Shown: positions 8,907 to 17,257 of the stretch, piece after piece
Position numbering within the stretch: the stretch's first letter is position 1
How the letters are laid out: each line of letters begins with the position of its first letter
Assembly: GCA_016212515.1 (NCBI GenBank)
Contig: JACRFZ010000045.1
Span: 24,721 to 88,720 of the forward strand
Direction: 5' to 3'
Source of the DNA: Candidatus Melainabacteria bacterium
Lineage (GTDB): Bacteria; Cyanobacteriota; Vampirovibrionia; Obscuribacterales; Obscuribacteraceae
Length of the DNA stretch: 64,000 bases
Notes under the pieces: generated by a model
What the model was told of the DNA's origin: nothing
The model's database searches: none
What the model saw: only the letters and a program-made list of their open reading frames with translations
Program-made: the position numbers and the translations under genes

Positions 8907-8935
8907 AGCGACACCGTATTCGGTGCCGCTTTTTG
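8907..8935 (+). terminator. Orphan terminator-like hairpin
   Basis: AGCG(A)CACCG pairs with CGGTG(C)CGCT around TATT, and TTTTT follows. No protein gene ends here, which raises the possibility of a short non-coding transcript from about 8710 to 8935. Confidence 0.55.
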
Positions 8936-9306
8936 CGTGCCTACACACCCCAAACCCAGCACCGGCTCTACCTTTCCCCCACTCTCGCTATTGCTAGCTA
9001 GCGCAATTCCTACAACACAATTTAATAGCCCCGCAGGCAAGCTTTAATGCAAAAGACCAGACAAGAGGCTTGTTTCAGCCTGGCGCGCATACCTATCATC
9101 GAAGCATCATTTCAAGATTTTTCCAAGAGAAAACCCAAACAGATAAGCCCAGCTTTCAGGCACAGCTAAACAATTCGAATTCCACAGGGGAATTCGGTTT
9201 AGGCCGCCGGTTCGAGGTGTGCTCGAGCCTGCCTGCCAGTGCTGTCCCAGGGACAGCGCCGGCAAGCTGCGCGGCATTTTCAGTCTCCTATTCAAGGACA
9301 CTCACA
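8936..9306. other. Spacer before the PP2C phosphatase gene
   Basis: No separate gene is supported. The reading frame of the phosphatase is open through most of this stretch, but the first ~79 codons look non-coding (Ser/Asn/Pro-rich, no conserved domain), and a good GTG start with AAGGA lies at the domain edge. TTGCTAGCTAGCGCAA occurs at 8991-9006. Confidence 0.45.
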
Positions 9307-10119
9307 GTGAGTAGCAACATCCAGACTGTTCAGACAGCAGGAGTCACCCACATCGGCGGCAGGGAGAACAATGAGGATGCTTTCAGCATTCTCTGCGGAG
9401 GCCGACTGCTGGTTGTAGCCGACGGTATGGGCGGGCATGCCGGAGGCGACCAGGCCAGCGCCCAGGCCGTCAGTTCAGTGGCAGCGCTTACCCAGCCGCT
9501 CTTGAACGACCTTGCCGACAGGGGCGAGGATCCTTCCACAGCCATCAAGAACCTGCTCCTTGAGGCCATCGAAAAAGCCAACAGCGACATCGCCGCCCTG
9601 AACGGTTCAGCCAGCGGACGGAATCGCATGGGCACCACCCTCACCCTGGTCTACATCGGCAGGCAGCGCCTGCACATTGCCTGGGTGGGGGACAGCCGCG
9701 TCTATTTGATGCGGCAGGGCAAACTGCTGCAGTTGAATGACGACCACACCCTCAACTACGAACTCTATCGCCTCGGTAAAATGACCCGAGAAGAGCTTCG
9801 CAGCGAAACCTCCGGACGCGGCTCCAACGTCATCACGCGCTCCCTTGGCGTGAACCGGGTGGAACCGGACTACATGGAGGAACCCCTGCAGGAAGGCGAC
9901 ATCGTTCTGGCCTGCAGCGACGGTCTGAACAATTCAGTCTCACCGGCACTCCTTGTATCCCACCTCAGCAAGGAGGGAAAGATGGAAGAACTGGTGAACG
10001 AACTGCTGCAAGAAGCTCTTCAGGCCGGCGCCCGCGATAACGTCACCGTGGTGGCATCCGAAATTCCAAGAAAGTGCCGCCGCCGGGGGCACTGGCTCTG
10101 GTCCTGGCTCGGACTCTAA
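9307..10119 (+). CDS. PP2C-family serine/threonine phosphatase
   Basis: This is a metal-dependent protein phosphatase of the PPM/PP2C type, and the whole protein is a single catalytic domain of about 270 residues. Metal-binding motifs are RENNEDAF (residues 19-26), VADGMGGHAGG (37-47), WVGDSRVYL, CSDGLNNSV and DNVTVV. I chose the GTG with AAGGA upstream because the conserved fold begins a few residues later (GVTHIGGRENNED). A longer ATG start at 9070 is possible. Such enzymes normally reverse Hanks-type kinase phosphorylation, but no kinase is encoded in the window. Two small genes follow on the same strand. Confidence 0.9.
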   Translation: MSSNIQTVQTAGVTHIGGRENNEDAFSILCGGRLLVVADGMGGHAGGDQASAQAVSSVAALTQPLLNDLADRGEDPSTAIKNLLLEAIEKANSDIAALNGSASGRNRMGTTLTLVYIGRQRLHIAWVGDSRVYLMRQGKLLQLNDDHTLNYELYRLGKMTREELRSETSGRGSNVITRSLGVNRVEPDYMEEPLQEGDIVLACSDGLNNSVSPALLVSHLSKEGKMEELVNELLQEALQAGARDNVTVVASEIPRKCRRRGHWLWSWLGL

Positions 10120-10217
10120 GCAGTCCGGGTCTAGCTCAGTCTGTTTCTACAAAACAAGCGGCTTGGTCGAGCCGCTTGTTGCATTCGGTTTCACCCTCAT
10201 TTTCAGGAGACTGACTT

Positions 10218-10652
10218 ATGGCTTCCTACACCAACCGCTTTCACCACTGCCGCAGCGCCGCTCTCAACCTCATCCACGAACTCTTGACCCTCGATACTCG
10301 CCTGCAAGAAGACGAGAATCGCGCTCTCAAGAACGGCAACGAAAAGCTGCACGCTGCCGCCGTGGTGGTCCAATATCACCTGGACTACGCCCTCGAGCGA
10401 GCGCGAGCGGCCACCGTCGTACCAACCAACTCCAGTGGTCCCGCCAAACCCCGGGAGCACATGGAAAACCAGGACGCCTACGAACGCTTCCTGGAAAACG
10501 GGCAGACCCTCGCCCATCGAAGCAAACTCAGCGAGGCTCAGTGCCTCGACCTGCTGCTCGCCCAAGCGGAACTGGCTCTGCGCCACTCCCGCGAGACTCT
10601 GGAGCTCATGCACCGCGTCTATGCAGACGAAGGCCTGGCTCTGGAAAACTAG
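10218..10652 (+). CDS. Small all-helical protein, unknown
   Basis: This 144-residue protein has a clear CAGGAG ribosome site. It appears almost entirely helical (NLIHELLTLDTRLQEDENRA, then LSEAQCLDLLLAQAELALRH) with no membrane segment, signal peptide or known motif. It lies about 100 bases after the PP2C gene and about 65 before a receiver-like gene, so the three may form one transcription unit ending at the strong terminator near 11261. Function unknown. Confidence 0.72.
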   Translation: MASYTNRFHHCRSAALNLIHELLTLDTRLQEDENRALKNGNEKLHAAAVVVQYHLDYALERARAATVVPTNSSGPAKPREHMENQDAYERFLENGQTLAHRSKLSEAQCLDLLLAQAELALRHSRETLELMHRVYADEGLALEN

Positions 10653-10718
10653 TTCCATCAACACTCAAGACATTAGCCTTTAAGAAAGGCTGAAAGGATC
10701 AAAACACGGTGCTTCGCC

Positions 10719-11228
10719 ATGAAAACTCTAATTGTTCAAGACTTCCGGGCAATTGGCAGCCTGGAGGCGAAAACCCTTAGCCAGAGCGGTCACCACGTAA
10801 CCTGGGTGACCGGCTTCAAAGACGTGCAGGCCCTCCTGGCCATTTCTCCCGCAGGAGAAGCCGTCACACTCGACACTGACTACGACCTGGCCATTGTGGA
10901 CGGTGAGCTGGACGGACCCAGCGGACACACCGAGCCTCTGGGCGAAGCCGTAGTGTCACGCCTCAACCAGGCGGGCGTGGTCTGTATCGCCAACAGCTCT
11001 CAGGAAGATTACAACAAGCGCATGCTGAGAGCCGGTGCCAGAAGCGCCATCAACCAGCTTGTTTTGTTTGCCTGTCTGGCGGTGGCGCATCTGGTGCAAG
11101 CCGAGGACCTGCTTTGCCCTGATGAAACCAAGGCAGCCCTGCTCAGCCAGGGCTTGCTGCAATTCATCAGCGAGAGCCCGGGCAAGGAATTGCGCCAGGC
11201 TACTGAAGCAGCCCTCTCGGCAGGCTGA
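10719..11228 (+). CDS. Degenerate response-regulator receiver-like protein
   Basis: The first ~125 of 169 residues resemble a CheY-like fold. The chain opens with MKTLIVQDFRAIG, has YDLAIVDGELDG at about 55-66 with a phosphoacceptor-like Asp61, and later has RAGARSAINQL where receivers normally have the GA..yl.KP loop. The acidic pair expected near residue 8 is incomplete and the conserved Lys is absent. It may therefore be a phosphorylation-independent pseudo-receiver. There is no output domain. The ribosome site is weak (AAAGGA about 20 bases upstream), so the start is uncertain. I infer the fold from the pattern alone. Confidence 0.6.
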   Translation: MKTLIVQDFRAIGSLEAKTLSQSGHHVTWVTGFKDVQALLAISPAGEAVTLDTDYDLAIVDGELDGPSGHTEPLGEAVVSRLNQAGVVCIANSSQEDYNKRMLRAGARSAINQLVLFACLAVAHLVQAEDLLCPDETKAALLSQGLLQFISESPGKELRQATEAALSAG

Positions 11229-11260
11229 GAAAACCACATTCCACGTGAATTGGGCAATTC

Positions 11261-11299
11261 AAAGGGCATCGAAAAGAAACAACCTTTTCGATGCCCTTT
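11261..11299. terminator. Strong bidirectional terminator
   Basis: A perfect 16-bp stem, AAAGGGCATCGAAAAG with CTTTTCGATGCCCTTT, closes a 7-base loop after the receiver-like gene. Confidence 0.8.
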
Positions 11300-11516
11300 G
11301 CACCCAATAATTCCTCACAATGCTTTTTTGACTTTTTCTACTGTATTGCTGAGTAGCTCAAGGGTAATGATTAAATAAAGAAGCCTGTGGTCGTTTCCGG
11401 AACTACCTGCCTTCCAAACTCAGGTGTGAGAAGCTAAAACTGAGATTTCCTCTGAGATGGGGAACGTGCCGCGAGCCCGCACACTCCTATCGACCCGCCA
11501 GGCCAAAAACAAGTCA
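11300..11516. other. Spacer between convergent genes
   Basis: Nothing gene-like is seen between the terminators of the plus-strand and minus-strand units. Confidence 0.5.
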
Positions 11517-11545
11517 GAAAGAAAAGACCATCCCTGGTCTTTCTC
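11517..11545 (-). terminator. Terminator of the coiled-coil gene
   Basis: On the minus strand GAAAGACC and GGTCTTTTC pair around a short loop and are followed by a T-rich tract. Confidence 0.65.
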
Positions 11546-11567
11546 AATCTAAACGGCTAAACCCTTG

Positions 11568-12266
11568 CTAAGCAGCCTTGCCCGTAAACGCAGCCAGGGC
11601 AGTAGCTTCGTTTTGCTTGATGGCTGCCAGATTTGCTTGATATCTTTGACAGGCAGCCAACTCACCTTGACGGTGTGCTTCGAAAATTTCCCGAAGGTTC
11701 TGCTCATGCAAATCTGAGATGGGCTTTTGCCTTTCATGAAACAGTCTCCTAGCTTCTTTCTCTTCGGCTTCCAGCGATTTCCTTTGCGCCTCAAACTCCG
11801 CGGTAAGCTCATCCAGAGTCTTTTCACCGACAGGTGAGGTTACTCTCTGGCTGAAGTCAACAATAGGTAAAGACGGTAAATCGCAAGATGAAAGCCCGGC
11901 TTCACTCAGACCTGCTAAATAGTCATCGAGCGCTTTCTTCAATTTATCAATCGCTTTTCGGCTTCTGGCCAGGCCATCATCAATTGACTGGCGGCGCGCG
12001 CAGGCAGCTTTGTAGTCCTCAACAAGTTTGTCCATCCGCTTTTTTATCTCAGCACACTCAGTCAAATATTCATTGTAAGGCGCCGCCTTATCTTGCTCGG
12101 TTTTCGCCAGCGAAGCTTGCACTGCATTGGTCCGCCTGGCATCATTCTCTCTTTTCTCATCCTGCCAAACCCGGCTTGCTGTCTCTTCCGCCAGACGGCA
12201 GGCCGCGATGACACTGTTGAGTTGGCTAGAGGCGCCTAGCAAAGTTGATACATTTTCTGCTTGCAT
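11568..12266 (-). CDS. Coiled-coil protein with C-terminal ALAAFTG tail
   Basis: This is a soluble protein of 232 residues. Two long Lys/Glu/Ala-rich helices (about residues 40-120 and 150-215) should form coiled coils, interrupted near 125-145 by a Pro/Ser linker. Its final residues, AIKQNEATALAAFTGKAA, match the end of a 33-codon reading frame at 15882-15983 (AIKAKEAEALAAFTGVGA). The tail is therefore either a conserved sorting or interaction tag or evidence of a gene family with a decayed second member. No catalytic motif is seen. The start ATG is weakly supported (AGAGAT a few bases upstream). Confidence 0.75.
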   Translation of the reverse strand: MQAENVSTLLGASSQLNSVIAACRLAEETASRVWQDEKRENDARRTNAVQASLAKTEQDKAAPYNEYLTECAEIKKRMDKLVEDYKAACARRQSIDDGLARSRKAIDKLKKALDDYLAGLSEAGLSSCDLPSLPIVDFSQRVTSPVGEKTLDELTAEFEAQRKSLEAEEKEARRLFHERQKPISDLHEQNLREIFEAHRQGELAACQRYQANLAAIKQNEATALAAFTGKAA

Positions 12267-12467
12267 AAATATCTCTCCAAAATAATTCTAAGAACCGTAA
12301 GCCAAACGCTCTTACATAATTTGAATTTTCAAATGCGCCGCCAGTGAGGATTACCCCATCCGCGCAAAGTGGAGCAGCAAGGAATCAAGCCCTTGAACCT
12401 TTACCTATCAGGTTCCACAGCTGACGTTATACTTGCCGCTTAGTGCTCAGGCTCAACCATCAGCCCA

Positions 12468-13022
12468 TCACACACCAAAAAATCCGACCTGACTCAGTCG
12501 GCCTGGATACAGCATTCCCGCATGTTCAACCATCTCCTCGAAAGCTTGATTCCTGCGACTTTCACACTCCTTCTCGTCACAGCGCTCATCCTGTCCTCGG
12601 TAAGAGATAACACGCAGCACATTCCACTTTTCTTCTCCCAGAATAGAGAGCACCGCACAGTAAGACGGATAATGAAAGGCATCGGTCTCGATGCGCAAGG
12701 TCCGGTTTCCATCGAGGCGCGCGTAAAAGACATTTTCAGGAAGCCCTGTAATTGACTTTTGGCGCCATGGATTGTATGACGTGTTGGGGACCGCGTAGAG
12801 ATATTCTACTAACTCCATAGCCGCCTCGAAGGCCTCGTCCTCGCTCTTACCGTGGCTATTGCCCACACCGACCCAACCTTTCTCGGCGGTGAGCAAGCAA
12901 ATTCCGGCCACATAACCGACTCCTTTTGTAATGTCGATACGGAGCTGATTAATGCCAATCTTCGCGTAATAAATTCCTTCAATAACCTGCCAATTTACAC
13001 CTGCAACCACAATTGTCTTCAT
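12468..13022 (-). CDS. Unknown protein with internal duplication
   Basis: The ATG follows AGAAGG and gives 184 residues. Two homologous halves are visible. The first has YYAKIGINQLRID and ends EDEAFEAAMELVEYLY. The second has FYARLDGNRTLRIE and ends RRNQAFEEMVEHAGMLY. Each half looks like a beta sheet followed by one helix. The last codons (ending SQVGFFGV) overlap a terminator hairpin, so the original stop codon may have been lost. There is no signal peptide or membrane segment, and the function is unknown. It follows the beta-rich gene on the same strand after a hairpin. Confidence 0.75.
   Translation of the reverse strand: MKTIVVAGVNWQVIEGIYYAKIGINQLRIDITKGVGYVAGICLLTAEKGWVGVGNSHGKSEDEAFEAAMELVEYLYAVPNTSYNPWRQKSITGLPENVFYARLDGNRTLRIETDAFHYPSYCAVLSILGEEKWNVLRVISYRGQDERCDEKECESRRNQAFEEMVEHAGMLYPGRLSQVGFFGV
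12472..12500 (-). terminator. Terminator overlapping the end of a coding region
   Basis: On the minus strand CCGACTGAGTCAGGTCGG folds into a hairpin and is followed by ATTTTTT. The hairpin and U-tract lie inside the last 11 codons of the duplicated-domain gene. Confidence 0.65.
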
Positions 13023-13059
13023 AGTATTACCTTCTAAAATGTAAGTTTTTGAAAATGCG

Positions 13060-13090
13060 AAAGGAGAGAGATTGCCGTTCTCTCTCCTTT
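13060..13090 (-). terminator. Hairpin between two minus-strand genes
   Basis: The arms AAAGGAGAGAG and CTCTCTCCTTT are perfect. The downstream minus-strand sequence has only a modest T-run, so it may be a partial terminator. Confidence 0.55.
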
Positions 13091-13113
13091 CTTGTGCGCT
13101 CAACGCTCAACAA

Positions 13114-14016
13114 TCAGCCGATGGTCACCGCAGAAGTTAGTGAACGCTCAGCCTTGAGCTTCTTGAAGTCGCCCCGGAACTCCACAGTGGAACAGCCGCT
13201 AGCCTTGGCAATGCCGCACCGGGCTGAACCGGAGTTGACAGAAAGACGGCAGACGCCGGAAAGCAAGGCATTCACAACTTCGGCGCGCAAGGAGCCGATG
13301 GTAGAACTGCCCTGCCCATCGCTTTCATAGCAAAAGACACCGGCACGAATGGAGCGGCAACTGAAGTAAGTGGAACCACTCACCTTCACTTCAAAGCTCT
13401 CCAGACCTTCCAGCCGCCCGGCTTCAATATTGGCGCTGCCCGAACCGCTCAAACTTATAGAGCCCCCGGCGAAGTCTCCCAGATCGGCATCCAGAGAGCC
13501 GCTCCATTCCAGGTTAAGACTGCCGGCATAGCCCTGCGGCACGGTAATTTCGATGCACTCCCGAGAATCAGTAGCACTCTCAACGGTGCAGATTTTGTCT
13601 CCGGCAATGAAGTCACCGCCGCAAATAACATCCCCACCGAAAAAGACTCCACCACCGGTGTTGATCACAGTGCCGGTGTTGATTACCCCGCCCTTCACAT
13701 TACCGCCGATGTAGACACCTCCCTCCCCAACTGAAATTTGCCCACCATTGCGACCGCCGCCGATTACGACACCACCCTTGCCGACCACGACGTCACCATC
13801 AACGTCGACAGTGGCGGTTGCTCTATGCTTACCTGCCTTCTGCAGAAAAACACCGGCTTCCGCTACAAAGCGCCATTGCTCCGGGTCACTGACTTTCACA
13901 GTCAAATCTTTACCTGTGCCCGACACGAATCGCACACTGGCGTTCTTGACCGTGATGGCAAGCTCATTGACGGAAGCGGGAATGGTAGCAAGGAAAACGA
14001 GAGCGGTTTTGCTCAT
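13114..14016 (-). CDS. Gly-rich beta-repeat protein, possibly DUF2807/bactofilin-like
   Basis: This 300-residue protein has a short hydrophobic start (MSKTALVFLATIPA), a first beta domain, then Gly/Val/Ile repeats at about 75-145 (GGVVIGGG, GGVYIGGNVKGG, GGGVFFGGDVICGGDF) that would suit a right-handed beta-solenoid. The second half (SLNLEWSGSLDADLGDF, SLSGSGSANIEAG, FEVKVSGSTYFSC) resembles repeats of the GIN/DUF2807 adhesin type, with short strands alternating with S/G turns. AGGTGAT precedes the start. It could be a polymerising scaffold or a surface protein, but the start is a poor signal peptide, so location is open. No enzyme motif is seen. Confidence 0.72.
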   Translation of the reverse strand: MSKTALVFLATIPASVNELAITVKNASVRFVSGTGKDLTVKVSDPEQWRFVAEAGVFLQKAGKHRATATVDVDGDVVVGKGGVVIGGGRNGGQISVGEGGVYIGGNVKGGVINTGTVINTGGGVFFGGDVICGGDFIAGDKICTVESATDSRECIEITVPQGYAGSLNLEWSGSLDADLGDFAGGSISLSGSGSANIEAGRLEGLESFEVKVSGSTYFSCRSIRAGVFCYESDGQGSSTIGSLRAEVVNALLSGVCRLSVNSGSARCGIAKASGCSTVEFRGDFKKLKAERSLTSAVTIG

Positions 14017-15226
14017 TTAGATCACCTGTATGCTCTGAACGTGCTTGAAAGGGAAACCGGATTAACCGATGTCCACCGGCTCGAAGACTCAGTCTCTGAC
14101 TCTGAACTGAAAAGGACTGGGTCCAAGAACACTCCAAATTGCCTCTAATACGGGCCCCGGCCCACAAACAACAGCGCAAAATGCTCACTGCTCAATTAAT
14201 AATTCCATTTGTGGGAATGCGCTGATAGCTATGACTGGCTTAAAAAGGCTCCGGTAAAAGACAAAGTGAAGATACCAAAGCCTATGAAATCTCATGAAAA
14301 TAAGGAAGATCAAAATATTATCTGTAGAAACACCAAAAATGGCGCCAATAGCTACAAACAGGCTAAAATTCGTAATTGCTCTCTTCCTATGCAAATGAAA
14401 GAAAACCCTGAGCCTGAACAAGAGAACATTACACGCCTCTAACCGTCCCATCAAGCAACCCCAAATCGTCCTTTTCGCAATCACAGTTCCGCCACATAGA
14501 AGGACACACACAACGACTTCCGCAATATCTGGCATTGCAAATGGCCGGTTTCAACTTTCCCAAGCATCTAAATCGGCATCATGCCCTGATTCCCAGACGA
14601 CTATCAATCTCGACCGGAAACAGCCACAGTCAGAACAGTTTCAAACTAAATCACGAGACACTACCAAATATTTTCCCTGCAATCAGTCAAAAGCCTTCAC
14701 CTGTGAGACTTTAGCTAAACAGGCAAAGATAAGCCCGCGCTAATTTACTTTCTGGGAGGAATACGATGCCCGCTCACTGCCAATCTGCCTTCCGCTTGCC
14801 ATAGACATCCCCAGAAACCACACCGCAGCAGACTCCAGACCATAAACAGCGGTAGCAAACACCTGCAACAGCAACTCCCGGATTCACTTGCAGCAGAGAT
14901 ACAGTCTCTAGTACGACAGAAAGTGAATTTCAATTGCATCTTCCTCAAAGGATAAATACCTCAACCAACCTTGTCCCGGCCGCCACGGAAAGCAAAACTC
15001 TCTCGCCTTGAACGAGAGCGGCAAGGACTGCCGACCAACGGACAAGTGCAATTGTTCATTCATGGCTAAAAGCAATAGCAATGCCAATCCCAAACCAATA
15101 GTGCACCGATGAGGCGACCGGCTTATCCGAGCCCTGCCGCTACTTCGCTGCACCGATGCCGGTGTCTGAGCCTGGACACGAGACCCGGCATCAATCAATT
15201 CATCCAGGCCGATACGGAGACAAACC
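14017..15226. other. 1.2-kb spacer without a supported gene
   Basis: Several short reading frames exist, but none combines a ribosome site with protein-like composition. A promoter-like match (minus strand TTTGTCTTTTACCGGAGC, 14248-14266) resembles the element upstream of the two small paralogous genes and lies about 230 bases before the beta-repeat gene. The rest may be decayed sequence. Confidence 0.45.
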
Positions 15227-15877
15227 ATGTTCAATTCAAAAGACAAAGCCGCCACTGTTTCTCTGGCAACACTCTCAACCTGCCTGGCTCAGTATCCCTT
15301 CAAAGACCTGACCACACTGCCCGGATTTGAGCCGGTTCAGTGCGAACTGGAGCTTCTGACTAAGTACAAAGCCTACAGGGAACTTCTAATACGCTTCGTG
15401 GAAGAAAAAGAAGCCAACAATCAGGCCTTTTCGCAATTGCGCCGGGAGGACCAGCAAAGGGAAGCCAATCACCCAACTGAGGGCGACAAGGAAAACGGTA
15501 GAAAACGATTGAGTTATGCCAGTTCAAGACTGACCCTGGAACTCATCTACGACGCATTGCTAGATTCCGCACTGGAGCTTCAAACAGTCCTTGCCAATCC
15601 AATCACCCCTGACTACCTGGTGGAACTAGGCGGTGTCTCTATGCGCAGGCAAAGCCTATACCTAACCAATCGAAACATGGCGGCAGGCCTTCTCGGCTAC
15701 TTTCTCAAAATCAAAGCCTGGATGTGCTCAGTCAATTCTCGCCCGCAGCATGAAGGAACACTCAACGGCGGTTCACTCACCTTGCCGAATGAAGTCTTCA
15801 GACTGCTTACCGCAAATGGCAGGGAGTTCCTTTACAACCACTATGTGCAGGAAAGATACGTGCGCCCGGCTGAATAG
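15227..15877 (+). CDS. Helical protein, unknown
   Basis: This 216-residue protein has a GGAGA ribosome site. It looks mostly helical, with a charged Glu/Lys/Arg-rich middle (about residues 60-95, FVEEKEANNQAFSQLRRED) and hydrophobic helices afterwards (TLELIYDALLDSALELQTVL). There is no membrane segment or signal peptide. A different frame immediately after its stop encodes the ALAAFTG tail known from the coiled-coil gene. A frameshift or gene fusion event at this junction is possible but cannot be shown here. Function unknown. Confidence 0.72.
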   Translation: MFNSKDKAATVSLATLSTCLAQYPFKDLTTLPGFEPVQCELELLTKYKAYRELLIRFVEEKEANNQAFSQLRREDQQREANHPTEGDKENGRKRLSYASSRLTLELIYDALLDSALELQTVLANPITPDYLVELGGVSMRRQSLYLTNRNMAAGLLGYFLKIKAWMCSVNSRPQHEGTLNGGSLTLPNEVFRLLTANGREFLYNHYVQERYVRPAE

Positions 15878-15881
15878 CCAG

Positions 15882-15983
15882 GTGGCAAACGACTTAGCTA
15901 GACACGAACACTGGCTAACCATGGAAGCCATCAAGGCAAAAGAAGCCGAGGCTCTGGCAGCTTTTACCGGCGTCGGCGCTTGA
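15882..15983 (+). pseudogene. Remnant or mini-ORF with ALAAFTG tail
   Basis: A GTG could open a 33-codon frame ending AIKAKEAEALAAFTGVGA, the same ending as the coiled-coil protein at 11568-12266 (AIKQNEATALAAFTGKAA). It starts 4 bases after the previous stop and in another frame. The likeliest reading is the 3' remnant of a second family member. A translated small peptide cannot be excluded, although no strong ribosome site is present. Confidence 0.45.
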
Positions 15984-16044
15984 TTATTGCTTAGGCTTTT
16001 CAACAAAGATCAAACAAACATCCTTCACCCAAATGAGGTAAACC

Positions 16045-16257
16045 GTGGAATGCATCCTGGCTGAAATACTGCTTGAACTTGTACCGGTTCTGGGAATGGT
16101 CATGAGACAAGGACTGATAATGCCCTCTCTCAATAAGGCTATGAGAGAAAAGCAGCATACCAACAGGCTTCTGGAGTTGCGCAGCCGCAGACTGAAAGAG
16201 CTGGAAGCCCAGGGTGTTGATTTGATTGAATTCTATCGCCGCCTAAACAAAGCTTGA
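16045..16257 (+). CDS. Small protein, unknown
   Basis: A GTG start with GAGGTAAACC upstream gives 70 residues. The first 25 are hydrophobic (CILAEILLELVPVLGMVM) and could insert in the membrane or form an amphipathic helix. The rest is a basic helix ending GVDLIEFYRRLNKA. A strong terminator follows. Function unknown. Confidence 0.6.
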   Translation: MECILAEILLELVPVLGMVMRQGLIMPSLNKAMREKQHTNRLLELRSRRLKELEAQGVDLIEFYRRLNKA

Positions 16258-16261
16258 ATGA

Positions 16262-16305
16262 ATGAAGGCAAACTGACCAGACGGTCTCTTTGCCTTCATA
16301 TTTTT
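16262..16305 (+). terminator. Terminator after the 70-residue gene
   Basis: ATGAAGGCAAA pairs with TTTGCCTTCAT (11 bp), with an inner GACC/GGTC pair. ATTTTT follows. Confidence 0.85.
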
Positions 16306-16372
16306 CGCTCCTCCTACTACCGCCTGTAGTTTTTCCGGGTAAAAATTTTTCGCAGAACCTGAACACACATAG

Positions 16373-16412
16373 AAAAATGACCGACAGAAGGCACGCTGCT
16401 TTCCGTCGGTCA
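16373..16412 (-). terminator. Terminator of the minus-strand unit ending at 16508
   Basis: On the minus strand TGACCGAC pairs with GTCGGTCA and is followed by TTTTTC. Confidence 0.7.
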
Positions 16413-16434
16413 AACACTACCGGAGCTTCATGAG

Positions 16435-16470
16435 GCAGGGACAGGGTCTGGGTATTCGACCCTGCCCTGC
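16435..16470. repeat. GC-rich hairpin between convergent genes
   Basis: GCAGGG and AGGGTC on one side pair with GACCCT and CCCTGC on the other. It lies between the terminator above and the stop of the next gene. Confidence 0.5.
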
Positions 16471-16507
16471 TCATGATGCAAGAGGAAACAGAGAACTGCT
16501 CTCCTTG

Positions 16508-17164
16508 CTAACGCTCCACAGGCAGGCGCTTCACCTTCACATTGGCAAAGCCCATCGCCTTGAGCTTACGTGCCGTGGACTTGTTACGCACCCAGACCTC
16601 TTGAGCCTGGCGCAAGTCCAGCCGGGGTACCAGCAGTTGCACGTCATGCAAAGCCTTGCGCGAATGGTTGTACCAGCGCGCCATCGACCACGATTTTTTG
16701 AACAGGGATCGAACGGCCTGCACACCAATCTTCGCCTCATGGAGATGCTGATTCATGGTTTCGTTCAGCACAATGTGCCAGGCCATGTAGTCGGTAAACA
16801 CCGCCTCATGAGCCGCTACCGCCTCCTTGCCGAAGACGAACAACACATTGTTGGGGAACTCACCTTTGCGCCGATAGACATTGGCAATGGTGCCATCGTC
16901 CCTGCGCTCAGTACCAATGAAGCGTTGCCACTGGTTAACGTAGCCAGTCATAGAGACTGCCTCTTCGGGGCCTACCGCTAAGAAGAGCGGGAAAAATCCA
17001 AGTCGCTCCTCCGCCCAGCGATAAGCCGGCAGGAAGTCGGTATCGGAAAAGGCCGGGTCAGGGAGCAAGACTCCATAGGACACGCCGCTCAGGGGCATGC
17101 AGTGGTAAAGCCGCACCGCCTGCTTATCGGGCAGGGCGAGAGGCTTATCGTGTTGATTTTTCAT
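16508..17164 (-). CDS. Unknown soluble protein
   Basis: This 218-residue protein has AGGAG 13 bases before the ATG. It has mixed alpha/beta composition, including LYHCMPLSGVSYGVLLPDP near residue 20, a Trp/Tyr-rich centre (YMAWHIVLNETMNQHLHEAK) and a basic C-terminus (RNKSTARKLKAMGFANVKVK). There is no signal peptide or membrane helix, and I recognise no family. It heads toward two downstream hairpins and lies after two very small genes on the same strand. Its N-terminal half could be enzymatic, but no catalytic motif stands out. Confidence 0.72.
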   Translation of the reverse strand: MKNQHDKPLALPDKQAVRLYHCMPLSGVSYGVLLPDPAFSDTDFLPAYRWAEERLGFFPLFLAVGPEEAVSMTGYVNQWQRFIGTERRDDGTIANVYRRKGEFPNNVLFVFGKEAVAAHEAVFTDYMAWHIVLNETMNQHLHEAKIGVQAVRSLFKKSWSMARWYNHSRKALHDVQLLVPRLDLRQAQEVWVRNKSTARKLKAMGFANVKVKRLPVER

Positions 17165-17257
17165 AACTATGGACTGCTCCTGAAAGTAAATACAGAAAGG
17201 TTTCTAGTGATCCCTCAATCTGTGCTCACACCGGTTAAACCCCTGTGAGACCTCCTT

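Noticed and set aside
9070..9306. Longer N-terminus for the PP2C phosphatase
   Set aside because: The extra ~79 residues are low-complexity without conserved domain, and GTG at 9307 has a good ribosome site next to the domain start. Not excluded.
14185..14535. Minus-strand hydrophobic frame in the 14017-15226 spacer
   Set aside because: It has no ribosome site and its composition looks like AT-rich spacer translated by chance.
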